Assembly: GCA_030427245.1 (NCBI GenBank)
Contig: JAUHXA010000049.1
Coordinates: forward strand, 1-56,586
DNA from: Bacteroidia bacterium
Lineage (GTDB): Bacteria > Bacteroidota > Bacteroidia > Chitinophagales > UBA2359
Direction of reading: 5' to 3'
Length of the DNA: 56,586 nucleotides
In this document: in pieces, positions 38,100-46,511 of the stretch
Numbering within the stretch: the stretch's first letter is position 1
Layout of the letters: every line of letters starts with the position of its first letter
Made by a program: the position numbers and the translations under genes
Notes under the pieces: model-generated
Told to the model about the DNA's origin: nothing
Database searches by the model: none
Seen by the model: the letters and a program-made list of their open reading frames with translations, nothing else

Positions 38100-40547
38100 A
38101 TGAAAAACCTTACCCAAAAATTCCTTTTTTTATTTTTTATTCCTCTGATTACAAACGCACAAGCCATCTACAATGGTCACCTTCAAGATGTACTTACCCA
38201 AAAACCCCTTTCCAATGTAAAAATCCAACTGCTCAACAGCGAAATTGAAGCAACAAGTAATGTCTATGGAGATTTCTTGATAAAAAACACCGAAAAAGAC
38301 AGCATCTCCCATCCCTTCAATAGCTATCGTTTCTTCAACAATTCTTTGATTTGGAGTGAAGAAGTATCGGATATTTCTTTGGAGATTTTTTCGATGACGG
38401 GGCAATTGGTAGATGGTCAGCCGAATCTTGGAAACAGTGGCTGTTACCTCTTTCCATATTTTCCTACGGGTGTTTATGTGGTGCGAGTGACGACTGACAA
38501 CAATAGGCAAAGTTTTAGAGCTTTCTCCAATGGGCGGCAAACCATCATTGCAGACCGAGAAGCGATGTTTCACCGTTCTGCTGTTCCTTCAAGATTGGAC
38601 ACTTTGCAGTTCTCCAAAGAAGGCTATTATTCGAGAACGATTCCATTGAAGGGCAGGGATACGCTATTGACAGTTAGTTTGTTGAAAAAAGAAAATACGG
38701 AAGAACTGAACTACTTCAATGAATTGATTGACCCCGTTTCTTTTGAATTGTTGAGCAGTTTGCCTTCAAGGAGTAACGACGGAGGTGTATCTTCTGTGAA
38801 AATCATTTACAATTCGGACAATGGTTTGATGTACTACATGAACACCAAAAAGTATGAATTACACTCCGTTTTTGCGAAGGAACAACTGGGCTTCAAACTA
38901 GGAAACAATGTATTTAATCAAACCCAATACCGAGAACACAAAGACCGCTACCTCTATCCTGCCAACCTCAATTACTATAAAAACTTGGACAAATATGTGC
39001 TGTATCTGGTGACTGCAAATGAGATGCCTTGCGAGAAAATAAAAACCTTACACGACAAAATACTGGCGACTTCTTACTTGAAGGACAAGCTGTTTTTGTA
39101 CGACAATCGTCCAGAATTTGCAGACTGCAATGTGCCGAAAATTACGCCTGAAGAACTCTACAAAGGACAGAATTACCAAGCCTTGAATTTGGCGGAGAAC
39201 TATGGCTATTTGAACAAGGTAGAATTGAAGGACTTAGAAGACACCTATTTGGGGCGGCACGATATTGTTTTGCTCAATGGGATTCCCAATGATGTCTCGG
39301 TTGTTGCAGGGATTATTACTACCGAATTTCAAACGCCTTTGAGTCACATCAATGTATTGAGTCACAATCGGGGAACGCCCAATATGGCTTTGCGGGATGG
39401 ATGGGAAAACGAAAAGGTGAATGCACTTTTGGGGGAATTGGTCTATCTCAAAGTACGGTCTGATTCTTTTGAGATGAGGAAGGCGACATTGCAGGAAGCG
39501 ACTGTTTTCTGGGAGCAGAACGAACCGAATGAGGTGATTGTCTTGGAGAAAAATACGGAAGTGCAAGGTTTGGTGGATTTGGAAGAAGCCGATTATAGTT
39601 ATGTGGACATCATTGGAGGCAAAGCGGCGAATTTTGCGGAAATACTGAATGTTTCCTATCAAGGGAAACCCATTCCTACGCCTGAATCTTCTTTTGCGAT
39701 TCCCTTTTACTACTACGAGCAGCACCTCAAAAGTGCGGGGTTGGAGGTGTTCATTGAGGAAATGCTGCAAGATGCCGATTTCCTTCAATATCCTGCTGTC
39801 CGAAAAGCCCGATTGGAAGACCTGCAAGACCGCATTGAAGACCATCCTTTGAATCCCGAATTGACCGAGTTGGTGCGAACGGAAATCAAAGACTTTGCAG
39901 ATTTCCCTTCTTTTCGTTTTCGCTCTTCAACGAATGCCGAAGACTTGGAAGATTTTTCGGGTGCGGGTCTGTACAGTTCCTATTCTGCCAAGAAAAACGA
40001 CCCCAAAAAAACGATTGACCGAAGAATCAAAAAGGTCTGGGCGAGCTTGTGGAATTGGCGGGCATTTGAGGAACGCAGCTACTACAAAATCGACCATACT
40101 TCTTGTGCAATGGGGATTTTGGTGCATCGCTCGTTTCCCGATGAAGATGCGAATGGTGTATTGATTACCAAAAACTTATACAACTCTAATCCTGGATTTA
40201 TCATCAATGTGCAGTACAAGGAATACAGCATTGTGTTTCCCGAACCTGGGATTTTGCACGACCAAATCATGCTGATGCTTTGGTCAATTGTGCCTGGTCA
40301 AGATTTTATGATTGAATACCTGACTTTCTCCAATGTTCCCGAACTGAATGGCGAAACGGTGATGACGGATGCCGAAATCATGGAATTGGGGGCGTATAGT
40401 TTGGCGGTGAAGCGGCATTTTTTCCGCAATGTTCCGCACAACTGCAATTGTACGGAGCAGAATTTTGGTTTGGATATTGAGTTTAAGGTGGATTCGGATG
40501 TGAGGGATAGGAAGGTTTATTTAAAGCAGGGGAGGTTTTATAGGTGA
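38100..40547 (+). CDS. Secreted glucan-water-dikinase-like protein (phosphohistidine + ATP-grasp domains)
   Basis: An 815-residue protein with a signal peptide (FLFLFFIPLITNAQA). Residues 23-75 resemble a carboxypeptidase regulatory-like beta domain. Residues 90-150 resemble a T9SS sorting domain (LEIFSMTGQLV, FPTGVYVVRVTTDN). A phosphohistidine domain has TPLSHINVLSHNRGTP with the candidate His416. A PPDK-type ATP-grasp domain follows: IGGKAANFAEIL (about 505), RFRSSTNAEDLEDFSGAG (606), KKVWASLWNWRAFEERSY (643) and KVYLKQGRFY at the end. The order His domain then ATP-grasp is that of plant glucan/phosphoglucan water dikinases; PPDK and PEP synthase have the reverse order and a TIM barrel, absent here. 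The substrate is unknown. Confidence 0.75.
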   Translation: MKNLTQKFLFLFFIPLITNAQAIYNGHLQDVLTQKPLSNVKIQLLNSEIEATSNVYGDFLIKNTEKDSISHPFNSYRFFNNSLIWSEEVSDISLEIFSMTGQLVDGQPNLGNSGCYLFPYFPTGVYVVRVTTDNNRQSFRAFSNGRQTIIADREAMFHRSAVPSRLDTLQFSKEGYYSRTIPLKGRDTLLTVSLLKKENTEELNYFNELIDPVSFELLSSLPSRSNDGGVSSVKIIYNSDNGLMYYMNTKKYELHSVFAKEQLGFKLGNNVFNQTQYREHKDRYLYPANLNYYKNLDKYVLYLVTANEMPCEKIKTLHDKILATSYLKDKLFLYDNRPEFADCNVPKITPEELYKGQNYQALNLAENYGYLNKVELKDLEDTYLGRHDIVLLNGIPNDVSVVAGIITTEFQTPLSHINVLSHNRGTPNMALRDGWENEKVNALLGELVYLKVRSDSFEMRKATLQEATVFWEQNEPNEVIVLEKNTEVQGLVDLEEADYSYVDIIGGKAANFAEILNVSYQGKPIPTPESSFAIPFYYYEQHLKSAGLEVFIEEMLQDADFLQYPAVRKARLEDLQDRIEDHPLNPELTELVRTEIKDFADFPSFRFRSSTNAEDLEDFSGAGLYSSYSAKKNDPKKTIDRRIKKVWASLWNWRAFEERSYYKIDHTSCAMGILVHRSFPDEDANGVLITKNLYNSNPGFIINVQYKEYSIVFPEPGILHDQIMLMLWSIVPGQDFMIEYLTFSNVPELNGETVMTDAEIMELGAYSLAVKRHFFRNVPHNCNCTEQNFGLDIEFKVDSDVRDRKVYLKQGRFYR

Positions 40548-40610
40548 GGGTTTGCATTCAATCGTTTAAACATAAAAACTACATAGTAATTGTCAAACTA
40601 AAAAAATATC

Positions 40611-41813
40611 TTATACAAGGTCGTTCCAAATATGTCCTTGTATTAGTCCTCTCAACCTATCAAATAATGAAATAGCAGATAAATTCACATCAACTACCTT
40701 TGAAAAGTCTCTGTCTTTTCCTCGAATGCCAAGTCTATTAAAGGTTTCAGTAAGCAAATTTGCTGTCTCAAGTTGAATATTAAGTCCTTCTCTTGTTGCT
40801 TCATATGAGGCCTTAACTGAATTTTGGGTTTGAATTTTTAAGCATTGTATGTAGTGATTAAAAGAGTTACTTTCTGGATAGTTTACTGTTGAAGGCTGAG
40901 CACCAAGAAATAAAGTGTCTGAGTAAGGTGAATAAAAATCCTTAGTTGTTTCTAATCTTTCTAAAATCCCAACTCTTTTAGCCATGTCTAAAAAAGGAAT
41001 CTGATACTCTGACAAAGCCTGTGGACAATAGTACCATTTTGAACGACGACTATTACTTTCTTCTGAGGCTCTAAATTTTTCCTTATTGAAACTTCTAACA
41101 TTTAACCACTTTCCTGATGCAATAGCATCAATTTTAGCCAAAGCTAAACATAACAACTGGTGATTAGCATAACCTACTATAATCTTTTTATTTTGATGTT
41201 TAAGACCTGCAACTAAATCTAATAAATTAAGTAACCAATTTGGGTCTTCAACAAGATAGTTTTTATTAGGGGGTTCAGGTACAATATAATAACCACTAAC
41301 ATTCCAATTTTCGACATATTCTAGTAAAAGGTGAATTTGCTCTTCAGAACTTAAAACTTCGTGGGAAAGACATAAAGTACAATATAACTCATCGTGAACG
41401 TTTAAACTTAACGCTTCATTAACTACAAGACTATTAAAATTATACCAATCTTCATCTATGCTTGAAGAAAACAGACTAGGTAAAATAAAAAATTTTGATT
41501 CGATATAGTCATTATACTGGTTTTTTAATAAAGTCAGCATATTTCTAACACCTACACTATTAAAAATAGATGTCTGATAATTATCAGGCCAAAACGAGTG
41601 AGAAATTAATCTTTCATGGCTTGCTCGAGGTATATAGAATTGAGGATCTAATACTACATTACCATTTAATTCATTAATCTCAGAAGAAAATCGATAAATT
41701 TGAGTCTGCGTTAAGTCTCGAGGACTTAAAATAACTGTTCCTCCTCCCCATTTTTCTATTAAATGTTTGGACATTTTCATCATCCCATATCCAAATTGCA
41801 AGTATAGTTCCAT
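40611..41813 (-). CDS. Unknown 400-residue protein, third gene of nuclease-kinase operon
   Basis: I do not recognise the family. The N-terminal part alternates strands and helices (GGGTVILSPRDLTQTQIYRF, NVVLDPQFYIPRASHERLIS). Later come a strand with SGYYIVPEPPNK and KKIIVGYANHQLLCLALAK followed by DAIASGKWLNVRSF. This reads like a TIM barrel of the tRNA-guanine transglycosylase type, but only by eye. The C-terminal 100 residues are helical. No signal peptide is seen. The start ATG is 1 bp after the kinase stop codon (TAATATG), so translation is coupled. It is probably the effector or a partner of the kinase and nuclease encoded upstream. Confidence 0.7.
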   Translation of the reverse strand: MELYLQFGYGMMKMSKHLIEKWGGGTVILSPRDLTQTQIYRFSSEINELNGNVVLDPQFYIPRASHERLISHSFWPDNYQTSIFNSVGVRNMLTLLKNQYNDYIESKFFILPSLFSSSIDEDWYNFNSLVVNEALSLNVHDELYCTLCLSHEVLSSEEQIHLLLEYVENWNVSGYYIVPEPPNKNYLVEDPNWLLNLLDLVAGLKHQNKKIIVGYANHQLLCLALAKIDAIASGKWLNVRSFNKEKFRASEESNSRRSKWYYCPQALSEYQIPFLDMAKRVGILERLETTKDFYSPYSDTLFLGAQPSTVNYPESNSFNHYIQCLKIQTQNSVKASYEATREGLNIQLETANLLTETFNRLGIRGKDRDFSKVVDVNLSAISLFDRLRGLIQGHIWNDLV

Positions 41814-41814
41814 A

Positions 41815-42642
41815 TTAATTCAGTGTTAATGTACTTTTCAGTGTTTCAAAAATCAGCATTGCTTGCCTAGCTGTTTTAGGTCTACGATTTCGTCGATGGT
41901 CACCAAGCAAGCTAATAAAAGTTGAAAGTTGATATTGGTTATCCCCTTTAATTCTTAGAGGAGGAACAGAGTTATTCTCCAGTTTTTTTATAATTCTAAA
42001 TACATCATTATTAGTTTCATGTACATAATAATTTATGCCCTTTAACATTTCATAACATACGACTCCAATAGAGAATAGGTCAGCACGAATATCTATTTCA
42101 TTTTTAATATTCCTAAATTGTTCAGAAGATGCATACCCCAAAGTAAAAACTCCATATGGACTATTTGTTTCGGTTATAGATTTTAAATCTAAATGTCTAA
42201 CAATTCCAAAATCAAGCAACCAAAAATCCCCTTCGGTATCAAGAATAATGTTATCAGGCTTGATATCCCGATGTACTAATCTGTTTTTTTCTGATTCTAC
42301 AGCAATTTTCAGCATAATCTCAAGAAAATGGACAATTTCTTTAATTGAAAAAATTCTACCTGTGGATAAAACTGTACGAAGGTCATTTCCTGCTATATAT
42401 TCTTCAAGAATCCATATAAACTGTGGGTTCTTATGTTCGCAATTATGTGCAAATATTTTCGGAATATACTCTGAATTCAAAAGAGAAACAGCCTTTACTT
42501 CTCTTTTGGTGCGCTCAAAACTATCTGACGTTGAAAATATTTTTTTAAAAACGACCTTACCATAATCTGGATGTTCTGCCGTATATACTTCCTTTTGTCC
42601 TCCCTTTTTTAAAAGTCTTTTTTTTATTAATGAGTTAAGCAT
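41815..42642 (-). CDS. Serine/threonine protein kinase (Hanks type)
   Basis: 275 residues from ATG 42642, 7 bp after the preceding stop; an upstream start would overlap the nuclease gene. All kinase landmarks are present: Gly-rich loop KKGGQKEVY (12-20), Lys33 in VVFKK, alpha-C Glu48, HRDIKPDN (124-131), DFG (144-146), and APE-like YASSEQF. The activation segment is short. There is no membrane helix or sensor domain, so it is cytosolic and consists of the kinase domain alone. The middle position in a coupled three-gene operon suggests it phosphorylates or is regulated by its neighbours. Confidence 0.92.
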   Translation of the reverse strand: MLNSLIKKRLLKKGGQKEVYTAEHPDYGKVVFKKIFSTSDSFERTKREVKAVSLLNSEYIPKIFAHNCEHKNPQFIWILEEYIAGNDLRTVLSTGRIFSIKEIVHFLEIMLKIAVESEKNRLVHRDIKPDNIILDTEGDFWLLDFGIVRHLDLKSITETNSPYGVFTLGYASSEQFRNIKNEIDIRADLFSIGVVCYEMLKGINYYVHETNNDVFRIIKKLENNSVPPLRIKGDNQYQLSTFISLLGDHRRNRRPKTARQAMLIFETLKSTLTLN

Positions 42643-42649
42643 ATTAACT

Positions 42650-43339
42650 TTAATTAGTTGTTTTAATAAATGTTTTACCAATATATTCATTTAATATCCA
42701 TGAGAAATAAGATTTAGGAAGTTGCCCTTTACGTGCCCTTTTTTTGAATATAACTTTATTTTTACTATGAGATATTACTCCTATATTACCTTCAAGGAAA
42801 GAAGATTCTATACGGGGAATTGTATTATTAGGTAAGAGTATGTAAGAATGTGAAGAAAAGTTTTCGTTGAGTTTAGCTTGTTTTATAGCTGTTTTCCAAT
42901 TATTAATTTTAGCTTCAATAGTTATAATCTGCCTAATGAAAAATTTTGATTCAAAATCTTTTATGATTACTCTTGATCCCTTTATCATTATAAGATCTGC
43001 TGCCATAAGTTTAATTAGACTTTTTTCAATTAACTTATCTACATATCCTAACTGAACAGATAGCGTGTTCTTCAAAACTCCTCTTTTTTTGAAAGAAGAA
43101 ATATAGTGAATTATTTTAATGTCAATTAAAGTCAAATTTTCTCGTTCAAGACACCATTCACATGAAAGTGATTTATCCCAAGCAATAATTAGAATATCTG
43201 GTATACCTATTTCAGCATACACCTCTCTTAAAATAGTGTACTCTAATTTTTCATTAAATGTGAATTTTTTAAACTGTAGAAAAGACTCAATCAATTCTAA
43301 TTCAGGACCTTCTTTTTGTTTTCTAGTTCGAAGTTTCAT
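42650..43339 (-). CDS. PD-(D/E)XK nuclease-like protein with internal winged helix
   Basis: A 229-residue protein. A restriction-fold signature can be read as E39, then GIPDILIIAW with D48, then IEAKINNWKTAIKQA with E142-x-K144 and Q154. Residues 65-130 between the two parts look like a winged-helix insert (RGVLKNTLSVQLGYVDKLIE). The segment SSHSYILLPNN after the motif is typical of this fold. The family is not one I can name. It is first gene of the three-gene operon. Its sequence is clearly AT-rich. Nuclease activity is inferred from the motif only. Confidence 0.65.
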   Translation of the reverse strand: MKLRTRKQKEGPELELIESFLQFKKFTFNEKLEYTILREVYAEIGIPDILIIAWDKSLSCEWCLERENLTLIDIKIIHYISSFKKRGVLKNTLSVQLGYVDKLIEKSLIKLMAADLIMIKGSRVIIKDFESKFFIRQIITIEAKINNWKTAIKQAKLNENFSSHSYILLPNNTIPRIESSFLEGNIGVISHSKNKVIFKKRARKGQLPKSYFSWILNEYIGKTFIKTTN

Positions 43340-43512
43340 ACAAACATATAAAAATTAAAAAATTAAAAAACGGTCTCTATTAAAATCGCAATATAGAAAA
43401 TTTCAAATAAATTAGTAGTAAACTCAGAAAGTTAATTCTTTTTGTTTAGGTATGCTGATTGAATTTTAATCATTTTTTGGACAAAACTACTTTCAAATAA
43501 CTTCAATAAAAC

Positions 43513-43857
43513 CTAAACCACCCCAAACCCAGTATCTTCTCTCACCATTTCAGGGTGAAAAGCCAATACAATATCCGATTTTTTGACTCCTTTATCGACT
43601 AAAATATTCGCAAGCTCCAATCCTGTACCATCGTGATGCAGCCAAATTTTACCATTTTCTGCAATCTCCAAATGCGCCACCATTCCATAAATTCGACGAG
43701 AAGGTGTTTTCCAACCGTATTTGTGCAACATGTATTGACCATGTTCGTCGTCAAAAAGGTATTGGGTTCTCATGGTAAATCGAGAAATAGTACGCATCTG
43801 CCCGATTTCTTCCAACACCTCTTTCGCTATTTTTTTGTGTTTTTCTATTTTATTCAT
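43513..43857 (-). CDS. XisI family protein
   Basis: A 114-residue protein matching the XisI family over its length: YGWKTPSRRIYGMVAHLEIA, GKIWLHHDGTGLELANILVD, and GVKKSDIVLAFHPEMVREDT followed by GFGVV. XisI was named for control of fdxN element excision in heterocystous cyanobacteria, where XisH, an endonuclease-like protein, is encoded next to it. No xisH is present here. A truncated copy of the 3' part lies at 45859-45908. The function outside cyanobacteria is not established. Confidence 0.85.
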   Translation of the reverse strand: MNKIEKHKKIAKEVLEEIGQMRTISRFTMRTQYLFDDEHGQYMLHKYGWKTPSRRIYGMVAHLEIAENGKIWLHHDGTGLELANILVDKGVKKSDIVLAFHPEMVREDTGFGVV

Positions 43858-43896
43858 TTGACAATTTCTAATAAAAACAAGCCGAAAAATACAAAT

Positions 43897-43985
43897 GTTC
43901 TAAAACAAATCATCCAAAGTCAAAACCTTCTCTACCAAGCCCAAACTATGTTGATTGTGCCTCAAACAGATGTTTTCGGGCGAAA
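43897..43985. repeat. 89-bp direct repeat R, copy A
   Basis: Matches 46512-46600 at 84 of 89 positions in the same orientation, without gaps. On the minus strand both copies can encode the same C-terminal peptide (HNQHSLGLVEKVLTL, then DDLF or HDLF and stop TAG), so they may be remnants of one gene. Copy A lies 40 bp upstream of xisI. Confidence 0.85.
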
Positions 43986-44070
43986 TGTGGATAAAAATAG
44001 TGAGATTTCGCCCGAAAATATTTTTTTTCTGGGCGAAATGTATGTATATGCAAATAGATTTCGCCAAAAT
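43973..44070. promoter_or_regulatory. Four alternating GGGCGAAA sites with a 14-bp inverted repeat
   Basis: TTTTCGGGCGAAAT (43973-43986) and its exact reverse complement (44005-44018) form a stem with an 18-nt loop, followed by a plus-strand T-run. Two further sites, GGGCGAAATG (44031-44040) and ATTTCGCC (44058-44065), alternate in orientation. It could be a binding-site array or a mobile-element end. No plus-strand gene precedes it that needs a terminator. Confidence 0.45.
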
Positions 44071-44104
44071 ACCATTGCAGTGAGCAAGGTTTTATAGGTG
44101 AACC

Positions 44105-44240
44105 TTACCCCTCCATATACCCTTCAAGAAGCTCAATCGCTTCCTTATTTTTTGTTGCTTGTGCTACCGAAAGTGAGGTTTCACCGCCCCAAAACTCTTT
44201 CAGATGAGGATTCGCTCCTTTTTCCAACAACAACGTTGGT
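44105..44240 (-). pseudogene. Ankyrin protein 3' fragment (copy A)
   Basis: On the minus strand the fragment encodes LLLEKGANPHLKEFWGGETS, then LSVAQATKNKEAIELLEGYM-EG and TAA. It is almost identical to the last 42 residues of the ankyrin gene at 45919-46218. DNA similarity spans 44108-44228 against 45922-46042. It has no start codon and begins only about 20 bp behind the fic stop codon, so it is a truncated duplicate. Confidence 0.8.
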
Positions 44241-44259
44241 AAGCCATAAAAAATATTAC

Positions 44260-45750
44260 CTATTCACTTTCAAACACACGAACATAAGCCTCTTCCATTG
44301 TTCTAATTTCTTTATCACTCAGTTCTTTGTATAATTTCCGTTTACGATTCGCAAGCTTTCCTTTATTCTGGTGAAGGAACAAAATCATGCGGTCGACTTT
44401 GTTATCTGGCATATCTACAATACGCTGAATATCGCTTTTGAGTTCATCATAGCGTTGAAGAAAAAGCAACTCTTCTGGAAGCATTACATTCACCGTAGAT
44501 TGCAGTGCTTTTGCCAAAAATACAGTGTGATTGGTCAGGTCTGGAAATCGGTATAAGGCTTCAATTTCGTGTGCATTGTGAACCGTCATTTCTCCAGCAT
44601 CATTGATGGTATATTTCACCTTTCGCCCAATCAACTTAGAAAGCACTTCCAAAGTAGCATCGTATTCTTCCATCTGAATAAGAATTTGAGCAGAAACAGG
44701 AAGTATGGTACTGTTAGGGACAACCTTGTCACGCACCAAAATATCGTGAATCAAAAAACGGTGAATTCTTCCATTTCCATCTTCAAATGGGTGAACATAT
44801 ACATATCCAAATGATGCCATTGTAGCTTTTACAATCGTTTTGGTGGTGATATTTTTTTTGTTCAAATCAACTATTCCCTGCATAAGAGAACCTACAAATT
44901 GTGGAGGTGGGCATACATAATGTATTTTTTGTGTGTAGTCCCTCATCGTTTGACCGACATAGTTTTGGAAGTCTCTAAAACCATTGTCTGCATATCGTGG
45001 GTCAACAATAGCGTTTTGTAAGCGAACCAATTCTGCTTCCGACAATACTTCTTCAAAGGACTTTTGTCCTGCTTCTTCAAGCAAAGAGATGAATCGGTCC
45101 ATTCGGTCTTTAGGCGGCTGTTCTTGCTCTATTTCACTGGATGATTTGGATTCTTTTTGATACAAGTAATAGCTTGCTCTTCTAAAAATTTCTGGAGAAT
45201 ATTCGAGTTTTATATTTTCAATTGCCTCTTCAATGTCCCAATCAAGTAGGTCGTTCAATTCATCCGTTCTTCTTATGATGGGGCAAAATTCTTTTGAACC
45301 CAGAAGGTTATCATTTACTTTCCATTTGGATATTTTTTTTATATCTCCTGTGACATATCGAGAGGAATCCAATACATCTTCATAATTTGTTGTCTTGACG
45401 GCTGCCTCTATTGATTTCCCTCCTGTGAATTCATATAGAAACCCAATGATTCTTGGATATTTTCGATTTGGTTTTGTTTTGATATAGTCCACAATGGTCT
45501 GATGTTCAATAGAGGCGAATACTTCCTTGATAAACGCCAGATTCAAATCATCATACTTCAAACCAAACTCTAAATGAGACATTGGAGTATCAGTACTTAC
45601 ATCGTATTTTGATTTGAAGGTTTGTTCAACAACATTATTGATTGAGCTTAATTCGGTTTTATCCGCTGTTCCAATGTACGACTCGTGCGTTAATCGAAAA
45701 CCTCGAATATTCAATTTTTCTTGAAGCCATGTGAAGCCTACTTTTTTCAT
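44260..45750 (-). CDS. Fic family protein (probable AMP transferase)
   Basis: A 496-residue protein. The Fic motif HPFEDGNGRIHRFL lies near residue 319-332, preceded by the family segment ATMASFGYVYV. Fic enzymes transfer AMP or related groups from nucleotides to hydroxyls of target proteins. An N-terminal inhibitory (S/T)xxxE(G/N) helix was not found. The C-terminal part contains further helices (VDRMILFLHQNKGKLANRKR). Truncated xisI and ankyrin copies flank the gene on both sides, so it looks inserted into, or captured by, a duplicated cassette. Fic proteins are known as toxins and in phage defence. Confidence 0.9.
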   Translation of the reverse strand: MKKVGFTWLQEKLNIRGFRLTHESYIGTADKTELSSINNVVEQTFKSKYDVSTDTPMSHLEFGLKYDDLNLAFIKEVFASIEHQTIVDYIKTKPNRKYPRIIGFLYEFTGGKSIEAAVKTTNYEDVLDSSRYVTGDIKKISKWKVNDNLLGSKEFCPIIRRTDELNDLLDWDIEEAIENIKLEYSPEIFRRASYYLYQKESKSSSEIEQEQPPKDRMDRFISLLEEAGQKSFEEVLSEAELVRLQNAIVDPRYADNGFRDFQNYVGQTMRDYTQKIHYVCPPPQFVGSLMQGIVDLNKKNITTKTIVKATMASFGYVYVHPFEDGNGRIHRFLIHDILVRDKVVPNSTILPVSAQILIQMEEYDATLEVLSKLIGRKVKYTINDAGEMTVHNAHEIEALYRFPDLTNHTVFLAKALQSTVNVMLPEELLFLQRYDELKSDIQRIVDMPDNKVDRMILFLHQNKGKLANRKRKLYKELSDKEIRTMEEAYVRVFESE

Positions 45751-45858
45751 TTATGCTCTGTTTAGAGGGGTAAATTTGGTTTTTCAGGGGTAAAAATAGT
45801 TTATATTCCACAAATGGGGGTAAAATCGGTTTTTCCAAAAAAAAATAACAACAATACC

Positions 45859-45908
45859 ATATCCGATTTTTTGACTCCTTTATCTGCCAAAATATTCACA
45901 AGCTCCAA
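45859..45908 (-). pseudogene. xisI 3' fragment (copy B)
   Basis: 46 of 50 positions match 43571-43620 of the intact xisI. On the minus strand the fragment encodes LELVNILADKGVKKSDMV, then departs from the family. It lies directly behind the ankyrin gene, in the order ankyrin then xisI fragment. Confidence 0.8.
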
Positions 45909-45918
45909 CAGAATAAAT

Positions 45919-46218
45919 CTATCCCTCCAAATACCCTTCAAGAAGCTCAATCGCTTCCTTATTTTTGGCTGCTTGCGCCACAGAAAGGGAGGTTTCACCA
46001 CCCCAAAATTCTTTCAGATGAGGATTCGCTCCTTTTTCCAATAGCAGTTTGGTAATCTCCAAATGATTGAAACGAATACTTTCGACTAAGGGCAAAGCCA
46101 AAAATTCGGGATGCTGATAATTTGGGTCAATCCCCGTTGCAAGATAATATTTGACCAAATTGATGTCACCTGTTTGAATTCCCAAAAACATATCTTTCCA
46201 ATCTCCTCCTGATGGCAT
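45919..46218 (-). CDS. Small ankyrin-repeat protein
   Basis: A 99-residue protein with two to three ankyrin repeats: WKDMFLGIQTGDINLVKYYL with ATGIDPNYQ, then LVESIRFNHLEITKLLLEKG with ANPHLKEFWGGETSLSVAQA. Ankyrin repeats bind proteins; the target is unknown. A start is at ATG 46218 (MPSGGDW). The same C-terminal end is duplicated as a fragment on the other side of fic. It could be an antitoxin-like or immunity partner, but nothing shows this directly. Confidence 0.75.
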   Translation of the reverse strand: MPSGGDWKDMFLGIQTGDINLVKYYLATGIDPNYQHPEFLALPLVESIRFNHLEITKLLLEKGANPHLKEFWGGETSLSVAQAAKNKEAIELLEGYLEG

Positions 46219-46246
46219 ATTTTTATTTTTTTTGATTGTAATAAAC

Positions 46247-46432
46247 TTACTGCCTTGAATAAGAATAAATTATAGAAAGAAACTTCTCAATTGGCGTGGT
46301 TTTACCATTATAATACAAGATTCTTTTTTGTAGTAGATTCCCTGATTGTCGAGGGCTTGAAGTAGTGGAGTAATGTCCTTCAATCGTCTTAAGCCACCCT
46401 TCATCAATCAAGCATTGCTTGACTAAATACAT
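46247..46432 (-). CDS. Possible 61-residue hypothetical protein
   Basis: An ATG-to-stop frame of 61 codons with mixed composition (MYLVKQCLIDEGWLKTIEG, YYNGKTTPIEKFLSIIYSYS). I recognise no family. It lies 28 bp upstream of the ankyrin gene, in a 529-bp stretch (46219-46747) that otherwise holds only repeat copy B and a TTACCTTGTTTTCG box (46498-46485) like one at 53715-53700. It may be a gene remnant. Confidence 0.25.
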   Translation of the reverse strand: MYLVKQCLIDEGWLKTIEGHYSTTSSPRQSGNLLQKRILYYNGKTTPIEKFLSIIYSYSRQ

Positions 46433-46511
46433 GGTATTTGTCTTTTACTATAAATTTTTCCTTTTAACGATAATAAGGCTCTGTTACGAAAACAAGGTAA
46501 GAAATAGAAAA

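Noticed and set aside
43342-43350. TATGTTTG promoter box just upstream of the nuclease-like gene
   Set aside because: It ends one base before the start codon, so transcription would begin inside the coding region; likely coincidence.
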